Assembly (NCBI GenBank): GCA_016871355.1
Contig: VFZC01000015.1
Location: 1 to 61,494 of the forward strand
Length of the DNA: 61,494 nt
Direction: 5' to 3'
From: Actinomycetota bacterium
Lineage (GTDB): Bacteria > Actinomycetota > Acidimicrobiia > Acidimicrobiales > Ilumatobacteraceae
The translations under genes and the position numbers were made by a program. Below the pieces are notes generated by a model. It had not been told where the DNA came from. It worked only from the letters and a program-made list of their open reading frames with translations, and did not search any database. Below are positions 50,079 to 59,055 of this stretch, in pieces (position 1 is the first letter of the stretch; each line of letters starts with the position of its first letter).

Positions 50079-50669
50079 TCAGCGCGGCTCGCGCCACATC
50101 GGCCAGATCGTCGGCCCAATGGGGACCTTGATCTCGCTGACGACTTCGAAGCCGAACCGTCGGTAGTACGGAACGTTCGTGTCCTTCGACGACTCGAGAA
50201 AAGCCCCCACCCCCTCGTCATCGGCGCGATCGAGGATCGGTGCAACGAGTGACGCCCCGAGACCGCGACCCTGTTCGCTCGGATCGGTCCCGAGAATCTC
50301 GAGGTAGTAGTGCGGGTCGCGGGGATGGACCTTCTCGATCCGAGACAGAAACGCGAGCGCTCGCGGAATCTTCCATCGGTAGGCACGCACCGAGAGGGGC
50401 ACGGTCTTCGCCACCGAAGTCCACGGGACACTCCACTTGCCGGGAGGCGCCCAATAGGCAGCCGCTTCATGGCCGACCGTTCGCCATACTTCGCCGTGTT
50501 CGATCATGTTGATCCCGAGCATGCGAAAGGCGAGCGTCGCGCGCCGATGATCGAACCCTCCGGGAGCCAGATAGTGGAACACCGGATCGTCGGCGAAGGC
50601 CCGTGCCAACGTGGTGGTGAGGCGGGCGAGATCAGCGCGGTCGGCGCGGACGACTGTCGACGGGGCCAC
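50079..50669 (-). CDS. GNAT family acetyltransferase
   Basis: The 196-residue protein has one GNAT domain with the acetyl-CoA loop EQGRGLGASLV near residue 134 and the C-terminal NVPYYRRFGFEVV. The N-terminal part (ARAFADDPVFHYLAP) resembles acetyltransferases found beside biosynthetic genes. The substrate is unknown. GTG start at 50669, 6 nt after TATGGT, head-to-head with the P450 gene with only 29 bp between start codons. Confidence 0.85.
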   Translation of the reverse strand: MAPSTVVRADRADLARLTTTLARAFADDPVFHYLAPGGFDHRRATLAFRMLGINMIEHGEVWRTVGHEAAAYWAPPGKWSVPWTSVAKTVPLSVRAYRWKIPRALAFLSRIEKVHPRDPHYYLEILGTDPSEQGRGLGASLVAPILDRADDEGVGAFLESSKDTNVPYYRRFGFEVVSEIKVPIGPTIWPMWREPR

Positions 50670-50675
50670 GGCCGA

Positions 50676-50691
50676 ACCATAACGCTAGGTT
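50676..50691. promoter_or_regulatory. Back-to-back divergent leaderless promoters (GNAT/P450)
   Basis: TATGGT on the minus strand (50681-50676) ends 6 nt before the GNAT GTG. TAGGTT on the plus strand (50686-50691) ends 7 nt before the P450 GTG. Only 4 bp separate the two hexamers. Confidence 0.55.
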
Positions 50692-50698
50692 GAGGGAC

Positions 50699-51910
50699 GT
50701 GGCCACCCTCGTTCACGAGCTCGATGTACCGGTCGTCGACTTCGTCTTCGCCGACGCCGACCAACAACGCGATCAACTCGCAGACATTGCGAAGGAATCC
50801 TGGATCGCCCGCTCCCCGTTCTCGTACATCGTCTTCCACTACGAGCACTGCCAGGCGATTTTGCGCGACAAGCGCTGGCACAACGCCGCCGCCCTGGTCA
50901 CCGAGATCCGCGGAATCGACGACGACCGTGTCATGTCGCGTCGCGAGTCGATCCTGTCTTCGGAAGGAGACGTTCACACTCGTCTGCGCCGACTGGTTGC
51001 CCCCTCGTTCACTCCCCGTGCAGCCGATCGACTTCGGCCCTTCATGCGTGAGGTCATCAACGATCTCCTCGACCCGGTCATTCCGTCCGGCCGCTGCGAA
51101 CTCATCGCCGACTTCTGCGATCCGTATCCGATCCCGATCATCTGCGAACTCCTGGGAGCGCCCAAAGAGGACTGGCGACTCTTTAGCGTGTGGGCCGAGG
51201 ACGTGCTGCGAATCTTCAACGGCACAGCGGCCGACGAGGTGGACCGCATCGTGAAGGCGCAGACCGAACTCGAGGACTACACACGAGGTTTGATCGCTCA
51301 ACGTCGTAGCAAGCCGGCTGATGACCTGATCACCAGTCTGATCGCCGCCGAAGAGGCTGGCGACAAGTTGAACGAAGACGAACTCGTGATGATGGTGCAG
51401 GCCGTGATCGTGGGGGGCACCGACACCACGCGCAACCAACTCGGCTGTTCGATCGCGTTGTTCGCCGAACACCCCGATCAGTGGGCGCTGCTCGCCGAAC
51501 GCCCCGACCTCGCTCCCCGAGCGGTGGAAGAGACCATGCGTTACTTCGGCGCGGTCAGGAGCACTGCCCGCTTCGCCAGCGTCGACATCGAATACAACGG
51601 GGTCCTGTTTCCGAAAGGGACACTGATCATTCCGGCTCTGGCGATCGCCAACCGCGATCCAGCCTCCTTTGCCGATCCCGATCGCTTCGACATCACCCGT
51701 GAGCCATCGGGCCAGCCGCACATGACCTTCGGCTCGGGGATCCACTATTGCCTTGGCGCCGCCCTGTCACGGGCCGAACAGCAAGAAGCCCTCGTCACGC
51801 TCGCACAGCGCATGCCGAAGTTCGCGATCGACGGAGACGTGACGTGGAAGCCGTCCACCGTGGCGATCTTCGGACCCGAGAAGATGCCACTCACTTTCGA
51901 CCCCAGCTGA
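50699..51910 (+). CDS. Cytochrome P450
   Basis: The 403-residue soluble bacterial P450 has the I-helix oxygen-binding VGGTDTT, the K-helix region ETMRYFGAVR (ExxR) and the heme-ligand loop FGSGIHYCLGAALSRAE. The substrate is unknown. Downstream are an F420-type oxidoreductase and an amidase, which would suit a catabolic or tailoring set. I prefer GTG 50699 over the in-frame TTG 50690 because TAGGTT lies 7 nt before the GTG. Confidence 0.93.
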   Translation: MATLVHELDVPVVDFVFADADQQRDQLADIAKESWIARSPFSYIVFHYEHCQAILRDKRWHNAAALVTEIRGIDDDRVMSRRESILSSEGDVHTRLRRLVAPSFTPRAADRLRPFMREVINDLLDPVIPSGRCELIADFCDPYPIPIICELLGAPKEDWRLFSVWAEDVLRIFNGTAADEVDRIVKAQTELEDYTRGLIAQRRSKPADDLITSLIAAEEAGDKLNEDELVMMVQAVIVGGTDTTRNQLGCSIALFAEHPDQWALLAERPDLAPRAVEETMRYFGAVRSTARFASVDIEYNGVLFPKGTLIIPALAIANRDPASFADPDRFDITREPSGQPHMTFGSGIHYCLGAALSRAEQQEALVTLAQRMPKFAIDGDVTWKPSTVAIFGPEKMPLTFDPS

Positions 51911-51918
51911 TTCGTCGC

Positions 51919-51972
51919 GGCACCACGTCGCTGTCAGCCAGTTCGGTTACACCCTGCGAAGCGAGTGGTGCC
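51919..51972. repeat. Inverted repeat between P450 and the LLM oxidoreductase
   Basis: GGCACCAC (51919-51926) and GTGGTGCC (51965-51972) are perfect 8-bp arms around a 38-nt interval, with a further TCGC/GCGA pairing after a 1-nt bulge. It could fold as a terminator-like or regulatory stem. No T-tract follows. Confidence 0.4.
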
Positions 51973-51983
51973 ACCATGGGTTC

Positions 51984-53030
51984 ATGTCGAAAGAGTTGAA
52001 GCTCGGTTATTCCACTGGATATTGGTCAGCGGGTCCCCCCAAGGGAGCGCTCGAAGGCGTGAAGGAAGCCGAGCGACTCGGTTTCGATTCGGTCTGGACG
52101 GCCGAGGCCTACGGTTCGGATGCGCTGTCGCCCCTGGCGTGGTGGGGTTCGCAGACCGACAAGGTTCGCCTCGGCACGTCGATCATGCAGATGAACGCAC
52201 GCACGCCAACCGCCGCCGCGATGGCGGCCATCACCATGGATCATCTCTCGAACGGCCGCTTCATCCTCGGTCTCGGCGTGAGCGGACCCCAGGTGGTGGA
52301 GGGCTGGTACGGTCAGGCCTACGGCAAGCCGCTCGCCCGCACGCGTGAGTACGTGGAGATCGTGCGCAACGTGATCCGTCGTGACAAGCCGGTCGAACAC
52401 CACGGCGAGTTCTACGACCTCCCGTACACCAAGTCGGACGGTCGCGGACTGGGCAAGCCGCTCAAGTCGACCGTTCACCCGCTACGCAACGAGATTCCGA
52501 TCTTCCTCGGTGCCGAAGGTCCGAAGAACGTCGCGTTGTCGGCCGAGATCTGCGACGGCTGGTTGCCGCTCTTCTTCTCACCGAAGGAAGACGGTTTCTA
52601 CCGCAAGTGCCTGAACGAAGGTTTCGCCAAGTCGAGTGAAGCGAACAAAGCCGATCGATTCGAAGTCGCTTCCACCATCTTGATCGTGCCGGGCGACGAC
52701 GTGGAGAAGTGCGCCGACATGGTGCGTCCATTCCTCGCGCTGTACGCCGGCGGCATGGGTGCGCGTGGCGCCAACTTCCACTTCGAAGTGTTCGCTCGCA
52801 TGGGTTACGAGGACGTGGCCCTCAAAGTGCAGGACCTCTACCTCGCCGGCAAGAAGGACGAAGCGGCAGCGGCGATTCCGTTGGCGATGGTCGAAGACGT
52901 CGCTCTGGTGGGCCCGCCCGACAAGATCAAGGGTGAGCTCGACCGGTGGAAGGAAACCTGCATCACCACGTTCCTGGTGAGCGGTCCGCCGATGGTGCTT
53001 CCGCTGTACGCCGATCTGATCAAGGGCTGA
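51984..53030 (+). CDS. LLM-class F420-dependent oxidoreductase
   Basis: The 348-residue luciferase-like TIM-barrel protein has SVWTAEAYGSDALSPLAWW, LGTSIMQMNARTP, the GLGVSGPQVVEGWYG loop and FLGAEGPKNV, as in mycobacterial F420-dependent Rv3520c-type enzymes. It probably uses coenzyme F420, not FMN, though the cofactor is inferred. It is followed after 11 bp by the amidase. Confidence 0.87.
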   Translation: MSKELKLGYSTGYWSAGPPKGALEGVKEAERLGFDSVWTAEAYGSDALSPLAWWGSQTDKVRLGTSIMQMNARTPTAAAMAAITMDHLSNGRFILGLGVSGPQVVEGWYGQAYGKPLARTREYVEIVRNVIRRDKPVEHHGEFYDLPYTKSDGRGLGKPLKSTVHPLRNEIPIFLGAEGPKNVALSAEICDGWLPLFFSPKEDGFYRKCLNEGFAKSSEANKADRFEVASTILIVPGDDVEKCADMVRPFLALYAGGMGARGANFHFEVFARMGYEDVALKVQDLYLAGKKDEAAAAIPLAMVEDVALVGPPDKIKGELDRWKETCITTFLVSGPPMVLPLYADLIKG

Positions 53031-53041
53031 CGAACGCTTCG

Positions 53042-54427
53042 ATGGGCGATTCAACGTTCGCGACGATCGCTCGTCAGCGCGAACTCATCACGTCGGGTCA
53101 GGCTTCAGCACTCGAAATCGTCGACGATGCCTTGGCTCGTGCGGCCGAGGTTCAACCATCACTCAACTGCTTCGTGGAGATCTGGGCCGACGAAGCGCGA
53201 AACAGAGCGCGCACACTCGGACCACATGACGGCCGACCACTGTTCGGCATTCCCGTGGCCATCAAGGACACGTCACCGTGGGAAGGGCATCGGCTCACAC
53301 TCGGATCACGCACCCACGCATCGCACGTGGCCGACACGACCGGTTGGGTGGTCGAGCGATTGCTCGCCGCCGGAGCGGTGATCATCGGCAGCACGAACAC
53401 TCCCGAGTTCGCCCACGCCGGAATCACCGACAACCCACTGCACGGCGCCACCCGCAATCCGTGGAACCTCGAACGGACGACCGGCGGTTCGAGTGGTGGT
53501 TCAGCCGCGGCCGTCGCATCGGGTTGCGTCGCGGTGGCCGAAGGCTCCGACATGGGCGGCTCGGTGCGTATTCCCTCCGCGTGGTGCGGACTGGTCGGAC
53601 TCAAGCCGTCACTCGGGCGCATTCCGATGGATGTTCTGCCCGGTCTCTGGGACCTCATCTCGCATCACGGGCCGCTCGCGCGCAGCGTGGACGACGCGTG
53701 GGAGTTCCTCCTCGCCACACAGGGTCCGTCGCTGCGCGATCCGTACTCGGTTCATGCCCCGACGGCGCGACGTGCCGTCGACCTGTCGTCGTTGAAGGTG
53801 GCGTGGTCGGTCGATCTGGGTTGTTGGGCCGTCCACGACGAGGTCGTGCGATCTGTGGTCGACGTGGTCGAACTCCTCGGCGAAGCCGGTGCCTCTTGCC
53901 AGGCCGCTCCTGCCCTCTTCACTGCTCACGACAACATGGTGTGGTTGCAGTTGTGGGGAATCTTCATGGCCACCTACTACGGCGAGCACTACGACGCCCG
54001 CGCCGACGATCTCGACCGTGACGTGCGCTCGCTGATCGAACTCGGCCGGGCGCTCAGCGCGGTGGACGCCAAGCGTTTGGAGATCGACCGCACCCTCGCG
54101 TGGAAGCGGGTCGCCTCGGTGCTCGAACACAACGACGTGATCGTGTGCCCCACCATGTCGCAACCCCCCGGGCCGGCCACCAAAGAACTCAACGATCGTC
54201 GGGCGCACCGGCACGACGACGGTCGGCACCACTCCGAAGACATGACCTCGGTGTGGAATCTGGTGTCGCCCCTTCCGATCGTGTCGGTGCCGGCCGGTCG
54301 CCACACCGGTATCGACGCCGGATTACCGATTGGCGTGCAAGTGGTCGGTCGACCGGGTCGTGAAGACGTGGTGCTGGCGGTGGCGCAACACATCGAGCGC
54401 GCGATCGGTGCGCCGAACTGGCGCTAG
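53042..54427 (+). CDS. Amidase signature family hydrolase
   Basis: The 461-residue protein carries the Ser-cisSer-Lys triad: Lys in VAIKDTSPW, the Gly/Ser-rich TTGGSSGGSAAAVASG and the nucleophile serine in SDMGGSVRIP. It hydrolyses an amide whose identity is not visible. ATG 53042 is the first start after the LLM gene. The last 4 nt overlap the convergent zinc-ribbon gene. Confidence 0.9.
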   Translation: MGDSTFATIARQRELITSGQASALEIVDDALARAAEVQPSLNCFVEIWADEARNRARTLGPHDGRPLFGIPVAIKDTSPWEGHRLTLGSRTHASHVADTTGWVVERLLAAGAVIIGSTNTPEFAHAGITDNPLHGATRNPWNLERTTGGSSGGSAAAVASGCVAVAEGSDMGGSVRIPSAWCGLVGLKPSLGRIPMDVLPGLWDLISHHGPLARSVDDAWEFLLATQGPSLRDPYSVHAPTARRAVDLSSLKVAWSVDLGCWAVHDEVVRSVVDVVELLGEAGASCQAAPALFTAHDNMVWLQLWGIFMATYYGEHYDARADDLDRDVRSLIELGRALSAVDAKRLEIDRTLAWKRVASVLEHNDVIVCPTMSQPPGPATKELNDRRAHRHDDGRHHSEDMTSVWNLVSPLPIVSVPAGRHTGIDAGLPIGVQVVGRPGREDVVLAVAQHIERAIGAPNWR

Positions 54428-54603
54428 TCGCAGCAGGAGTCGCGCCAGCCGCAGCCGGAACACTTGAAGTGCGCGTGCTCGGGGAACAAGTCGCCACCAC
54501 ACAACGGGCACTCGGGGTACGTACCGAGCGGTGAGCGACATGACGCCGACGACTCCGCCGGCTTCACATCGCGTTGTACAGCGGCGTTCGCGGCGTCGTT
54601 CAC
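54424..54603 (-). CDS. Small zinc-ribbon protein (59 residues)
   Basis: Reading GTG at 54603 to TAG at 54424 gives a 59-residue protein with YPECPLCGGDLFP, then HFKCSGCGWRDSCC. Two CxxC pairs (Cys32/Cys35 and Cys48/Cys51) form a rubredoxin- or zinc-ribbon-like knuckle, plus a CC near the end. The N-terminal 25 residues are low-complexity. CAGACT ends 6 nt before the GTG and keeps the key A and T of the -10 pattern. Its stop is embedded in the amidase stop. Function unknown. Confidence 0.7.
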   Translation of the reverse strand: MNDAANAAVQRDVKPAESSASCRSPLGTYPECPLCGGDLFPEHAHFKCSGCGWRDSCCD

Positions 54604-54665
54604 GTCTCGAGTCTGTCACCGTCCCGGTCTCCGACTGCGGACCCTCACTAGGCTCGCAGAGGCCC

Positions 54666-55925
54666 ATGAACGACGAACTCCCTCCGCTTCCACATGGGCA
54701 CACTCCTGGTTCGGCCCGCGCGGCCATGGCCTACCGCGACTATCGGCTCATCTGGTCGGGGCTGTTCTTCTCGAACATCGGCACCTGGATGCAGAACCTG
54801 GCCTTGCCGGCGTACGTCGATCACCGAACGGGCTCGGCCCAGATCGTGTCGCTCTTGGTGTTCGCGCAACTCGGCCCGATCTTGTTGTTGGCGGTGCCGG
54901 GCGGCCTGATCGCCGATCGCTTCGATCGCAAACGCTGGCTCATGGGAATGCAGTGGGTCCAACTCGTGTTCGCGCTCGTGATCGCCGCTTTGGTCGCCTC
55001 CGACGGGCCCATTTGGTCATTGTTCGTGGCGCAGGCCGCGGTGGGCATCGCCAACGCACTCAACAATCCGGCGTTCCAGGCGACCATCCCGATGCTGGTC
55101 GACAAACGCGACCTGGCCGGTGCGATCTCCATGAACTCGATGCAACTCAACGGCACACGAGTTCTCGGCCCGAGCATCGCGGCTCTGCTCAACATCGTCG
55201 GCGTGTCGACCGCGAGTCTGTTCGTGATCAATGCCGCCACGTACCTCGTCCTCATCGTGGCCCTCACCATGGTCACGCTGCCGGCGGTTCGCACGCTCGA
55301 CCACGATCAGGGATGGCGGCGACTCTTCACGGGCGTGAACATCGCGCGCGATCGGCCCGTGCTGTCACGTCTCCTGCTGGCGATGACGTCGTTCTCGTTC
55401 TTCTCGCTGGTGGTCGTGGCTCTTTTCCCGTCGGTCACTCGTGAGAACTTCGCCGTCGACCCCGAAGGTTCCACGTACCGCTGGATCTACGCGGTCTTCG
55501 GTACCGGCGCCTTCGCTGGCGCGGCGGCGGCCGGAACCTTCCTCACCAAAGTGCACCGCCCGAAGATGATCTCGGCGTCGTTCTTCGGCTTCGGCATCAG
55601 CCTGGCGGTCTTCGGGTCGATCTCGTCACCCGGCCCGGCGTTTCCGGCTGGCTTCGCTCTCGGCACCTTCTACTTCTTGCTCGCCACGGTGATGGCCACG
55701 GTGTTCCAACAGAACTTGCGCGACGAAGAACGCGTGACCGTGATGCCGCTGTGGTTCATGTCGTTCGGTGGCACCATCACCATCGGCGGACTCGTGGCCG
55801 GACCGGTGATCGATGCAATCGGCGCACGCTGGGTACTGATGATCGGCGCCGCCTACGCGATGTTCCTCGCCTGGTGGTGCGATCTCGATCGCTTGCCGCG
55901 TTGGGCGTTCCTCAGGGAGACGTGA
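54666..55925 (+). CDS. MFS transporter (MFS_3/EntS-like exporter)
   Basis: The 419-residue protein has about twelve membrane helices. FRDYRLIWSG-type entry (YRDYRLIWSGLFFSNIGTWMQ), the cytoplasmic loop GLIADRFDRKRWL and NNPAFQATIPMLVDKRDLAGA place it in the drug/siderophore-exporter branch. The substrate is unknown. ATG 54666 has GAGG close upstream; the longer frame overlaps the zinc-ribbon gene. The last 14 nt overlap the convergent murF. Confidence 0.88.
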   Translation: MNDELPPLPHGHTPGSARAAMAYRDYRLIWSGLFFSNIGTWMQNLALPAYVDHRTGSAQIVSLLVFAQLGPILLLAVPGGLIADRFDRKRWLMGMQWVQLVFALVIAALVASDGPIWSLFVAQAAVGIANALNNPAFQATIPMLVDKRDLAGAISMNSMQLNGTRVLGPSIAALLNIVGVSTASLFVINAATYLVLIVALTMVTLPAVRTLDHDQGWRRLFTGVNIARDRPVLSRLLLAMTSFSFFSLVVVALFPSVTRENFAVDPEGSTYRWIYAVFGTGAFAGAAAAGTFLTKVHRPKMISASFFGFGISLAVFGSISSPGPAFPAGFALGTFYFLLATVMATVFQQNLRDEERVTVMPLWFMSFGGTITIGGLVAGPVIDAIGARWVLMIGAAYAMFLAWWCDLDRLPRWAFLRET

Positions 55926-57246
55926 CCGCGTCGACCACGCGTTCGAGCGCGGCCACTCGGCTCGCTTTCACGAGAGCGGCATCACCAGCGCCGAGTGCGC
56001 GGATTCGATCGATCGCGCTCGCGACGTCGACCGGGTCCACCCCGTACAGATCGGTTCCCACGGCCACCATCTCGATGCCGAGTTCGTGCGCGCGACGCGC
56101 GATACGTGAGTGCGCCTCGGCCGGGTCGTCGAGTTCGGCCATGAGTCCGAGCACGGCGAGCCGTCGACCCGAACCCAGTGCGGCCAGCGTGTCGAGCGCA
56201 GCGTGCATCGACGTGGGGTTGGCGTTGTAGCAGTCGTCGAGCAGCGTGGCGCCCGACGCCAAGGTCACCGCATTCGACCGGTGCGCACTCACTCGTGCGG
56301 CGGCCAATCCGTCGGTCATGGCCGCGAGTGGCACGCCGAGCGCAACACCGACTGCGATGGCGGCGGCGGCATTCGAGGCCGAATGGCGTCCCGGTATCGC
56401 GAGGTGAACGTCGATCGGCCCGTCGGGGGTGCGGGCGGTGAATCGCGCCCGGCCGTGCTGATCGAGCGACAGATCGTCGATGCGAATGTCGGAGGTCGAC
56501 GATTCGCCGTACGACAACACGCGCGCGCTGGTGCGAGAACGCATGGCGATCACCCGTTCGTCGTCGGCATTGAGTATCGCGACACCGAAGGACGGCAACG
56601 CCTCGACCAGTTCACCTTTGGCGCGCGCCACACCGTCGAGACCGCCGACCAGACTCGTGTGCGCCTCACCAACGCGCGTGACCACTCCGATGGCCGGTCG
56701 GCCGATTCGACAGAGCAGATCGATCTGGCCGAACCCGCGCATGCCCATCTCCAGAACGAGCACCTCGGTGTCGATCGGCGCGTTGAGGATCGTGACCGGC
56801 AAACCTTGTTCGTTGTTGTACGAACGCTCGGATGCGACGGTGCGCTTGGTGCTGGAGATGGCGGCGGCGACCAGATCCTTGGTGGTGGTCTTGCCCACCG
56901 ATCCGGTGATGCCGACGGCCATGGTGCCGGCGGGCAGGCGCGTACGTGCCCAACGCGCCGCGTCCATGAGCGCCTCGGCGGTGTGGGCCACTTCGATGCA
57001 TGCGATGCGATCGATCAGATCGGCGCGGGCCGGTCGTGACGACAGATAGGCAACCGCACCTCGAGCGATGGCGTCGTCGACGAAGTCGTGACCATCGCGT
57101 TCGGCCACCAGCGGCACGAACATCTGACCCGCCGTCAGCGACCGCGAATCGAACGAGGCTCCGTCGATTTCGACATCGGCCCCCACCAAACGACAGGGCC
57201 CGTGCTCGGCGAGAGCACGGGCCAGGTCCTGAGCACGCCAACGCAT
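55912..57246 (-). CDS. murF: UDP-N-acetylmuramoyl-tripeptide:D-alanyl-D-alanine ligase
   Basis: MurF adds D-Ala-D-Ala to the cell-wall precursor. The 444-residue Mur ligase has the substrate-binding N-terminal domain (DSRSLTAGQMFVPL), ATP loop GITGSVGKTTTKD near residue 109, EMGMRGFGQI, and DDCYNANPTSM. It is a solitary copy outside a dcw cluster. In some actinobacteria this could be a MurF paralogue, but all visible motifs are intact. ATG 57246 lies 6 nt after TACCTT. Confidence 0.92.
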   Translation of the reverse strand: MRWRAQDLARALAEHGPCRLVGADVEIDGASFDSRSLTAGQMFVPLVAERDGHDFVDDAIARGAVAYLSSRPARADLIDRIACIEVAHTAEALMDAARWARTRLPAGTMAVGITGSVGKTTTKDLVAAAISSTKRTVASERSYNNEQGLPVTILNAPIDTEVLVLEMGMRGFGQIDLLCRIGRPAIGVVTRVGEAHTSLVGGLDGVARAKGELVEALPSFGVAILNADDERVIAMRSRTSARVLSYGESSTSDIRIDDLSLDQHGRARFTARTPDGPIDVHLAIPGRHSASNAAAAIAVGVALGVPLAAMTDGLAAARVSAHRSNAVTLASGATLLDDCYNANPTSMHAALDTLAALGSGRRLAVLGLMAELDDPAEAHSRIARRAHELGIEMVAVGTDLYGVDPVDVASAIDRIRALGAGDAALVKASRVAALERVVDAVTSP

Positions 57247-57252
57247 GCCCCG

Positions 57253-57258
57253 AAGGTA
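57253..57258 (-). promoter_or_regulatory. -10 element, leaderless start of murF
   Basis: TACCTT ends 6 nt before the ATG at 57246. Confidence 0.55.
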
Positions 57259-57268
57259 CTTCTGTCGG

Positions 57269-58396
57269 TCAGTGGTTGGCGGGCATCTCCTCGCCCAACG
57301 CGAACTTCGTGTACTCCTCGCCGGTGTCTTCCATGTTCTCGAACTGGATGACGCCCATCTCCTCGTAGCGCTTGCGCAGCCACGAGTCGTTGCGATCGAG
57401 CAAACCGAGCTTCTTGCAGTTGGGGACGATCTTGCTGAACAGCATCTGCTGGAACACTTCACGCGTCGGGTCGTTGAGCACCAGCGGCACGATGTCGCGG
57501 GTGTTGATGCCCATGCGCTCCCAGACTTCCTGCGACATGAAGCGGTCGCGCATGCGGACCGACGCCTCGTAGGCGAACTCCTGGCGATCCTTGATCTCGG
57601 CGTCGCTCATCTCGGAGTAGGCCTCTTGCAGCGAGAGAACGCCGAACGCCACGTGGCGGGCTTCGTCGCTCATCACGTAGCGGAGCAACTGCTTCAACAG
57701 CGGCTCGCTCGTGAACTGGTAGAGGTTGCCGAACGCGGCCAGGGCCAGACCCTCGACCATCACCTGCATGCCGAGGTAGGTCATGTCCCAACGGCTGTCG
57801 TTGATGATGTCGTCGAGGAGCATGCGCAGGTGGGCGTTGATCTGGAAGCCGCCACCCAGCTTCTCCTCGAGGTAGCGAGCGAACACTTCGACGTGACGCG
57901 CTTCGTCAACCACCTGGGTCGAGGCGTACAGCTTCGCGTCGTACCACGGCACGGTCTCGGTGATCTTCGCGGTGCAAAGAAGTGCACCCTGCTCACCGTG
58001 CATGAACTGCGAGAGGCTCCACTTGCGCTGCAGAACCGCGAACTCGGTCCATTCCTTGTCGCCCCACTTCTCGACGGGCGTGCCGTCGTAGTGGCTAGCG
58101 GTGAGACCCGACACGGCCGCAGCGAGGTCGGCCGAAACCTGGGCCTCCACGTCGACGTCGGTGTCCCACGGCAGGTCGGTGGTGGCGTTCCACTGGCCGG
58201 TCTTGGCCTTCTCGTACAGGCGACGCAGCGCCGGACGGGACAATGAGTAGTCCCACGAGAAGATGGCGTCGGCGTTGTCCTTCACCACGTGCTGCACCTC
58301 GTTGGGGTCGCACGTGGGGATGGCCAGGATCGCCTCGATGTCGTTGAGTTCGGCGCGGCCGATGATCTCTTGGCTTTCCTTCTCGGTGATGCTCAT
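57269..58396 (-). CDS. Ferritin-like di-iron protein (AurF/R2-like)
   Basis: The 375-residue helical protein has two DEARH motifs (DEARHVEVFARYLEEK and DEARHVAFGVLSL), HGEQGALLCTAKI and VEGLALAAFGN. Together these supply the carboxylate and histidine ligands of a di-iron centre, as in the ferritin-like oxygenase superfamily. The substrate is unknown; N-oxygenase or fatty-acid oxidation are possibilities. AGGAG stands 10 nt before the ATG. It lies 68 bp downstream of a TetR regulator on the same strand and is probably under its control. Confidence 0.82.
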   Translation of the reverse strand: MSITEKESQEIIGRAELNDIEAILAIPTCDPNEVQHVVKDNADAIFSWDYSLSRPALRRLYEKAKTGQWNATTDLPWDTDVDVEAQVSADLAAAVSGLTASHYDGTPVEKWGDKEWTEFAVLQRKWSLSQFMHGEQGALLCTAKITETVPWYDAKLYASTQVVDEARHVEVFARYLEEKLGGGFQINAHLRMLLDDIINDSRWDMTYLGMQVMVEGLALAAFGNLYQFTSEPLLKQLLRYVMSDEARHVAFGVLSLQEAYSEMSDAEIKDRQEFAYEASVRMRDRFMSQEVWERMGINTRDIVPLVLNDPTREVFQQMLFSKIVPNCKKLGLLDRNDSWLRKRYEEMGVIQFENMEDTGEEYTKFALGEEMPANH

Positions 58397-58464
58397 GGTG
58401 TTGGTCTCCTGTTGTCGAGATCGGTGTGTTGACGGACTATCTGACTGGCTGGCTGAATGACTGG

Positions 58465-59052
58465 CTAGCTGACGGGTAGATCGATGAAGGCGACGAGCGG
58501 CGCGAAGAACTCGCGCGCCGAGGCCGGGTCACCCAGATCGACGAGCGAACTGGGCGCGAGGAAATGCGAGATCACGAGTCGCGCGACGAGATCGACGAAA
58601 CGAACGCCGAAGTCGTGCGAAACGTACGCGGTGACGATGGGCAGCAGATACGCCGACGCGACGTTGATGATGCGGGGCAATCCGTCGACGGTGAGTTCGC
58701 GGATTGCGGTGGCTTCTTCGGTGGCGAGCAACGTGACGAGGTTGTCGTCGTTGCGAAGTTCGGTGGTGGCGTACACCGCGATCTGCACGGTGAGGTCGAG
58801 CAACGAATCGGAATCGAGCAGAGCCGCGCGCATGCCCTCGAAGAACTCGCGGGTGTTGCGCACACGCAGCGCCTCGAACATCACGTCCTTGCCGCCGGGG
58901 AACATGCGATAGATCGATGCGCGAGAAACGTGCGATTCGTTGGCCACGTCGTCGATGGTCACCTTGCCCAGACCCCAACGAACGATGCACTGATCCAGCG
59001 CGTCGAGAACGCGGTCTTCCGCGGTCCGGGTCGGTGCCATGCCAGGCGTCAC
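58465..59052 (-). CDS. TetR family transcriptional regulator
   Basis: The 195-residue protein has the TetR helix-turn-helix at residues ~24-65 (VTIDDVANESHVSRASIYRMFPGGKDVMFEALR) and a helical ligand domain. The GTG at 59052 lies 7 nt after TAGTGT, and a run of inverted repeats covers that promoter, implying autorepression. The di-iron protein gene follows, so the ligand may be a substrate or product of that enzyme. Confidence 0.9.
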   Translation of the reverse strand: MTPGMAPTRTAEDRVLDALDQCIVRWGLGKVTIDDVANESHVSRASIYRMFPGGKDVMFEALRVRNTREFFEGMRAALLDSDSLLDLTVQIAVYATTELRNDDNLVTLLATEEATAIRELTVDGLPRIINVASAYLLPIVTAYVSHDFGVRFVDLVARLVISHFLAPSSLVDLGDPASAREFFAPLVAFIDLPVS

Positions 59053-59055
59053 AAG

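Noticed and set aside
58430-58475. Repeated GACTGGCT words after the TetR gene as a binding array
   Set aside because: The copies are few, irregular and partly inside the TetR stop region. They look like low-complexity drift.
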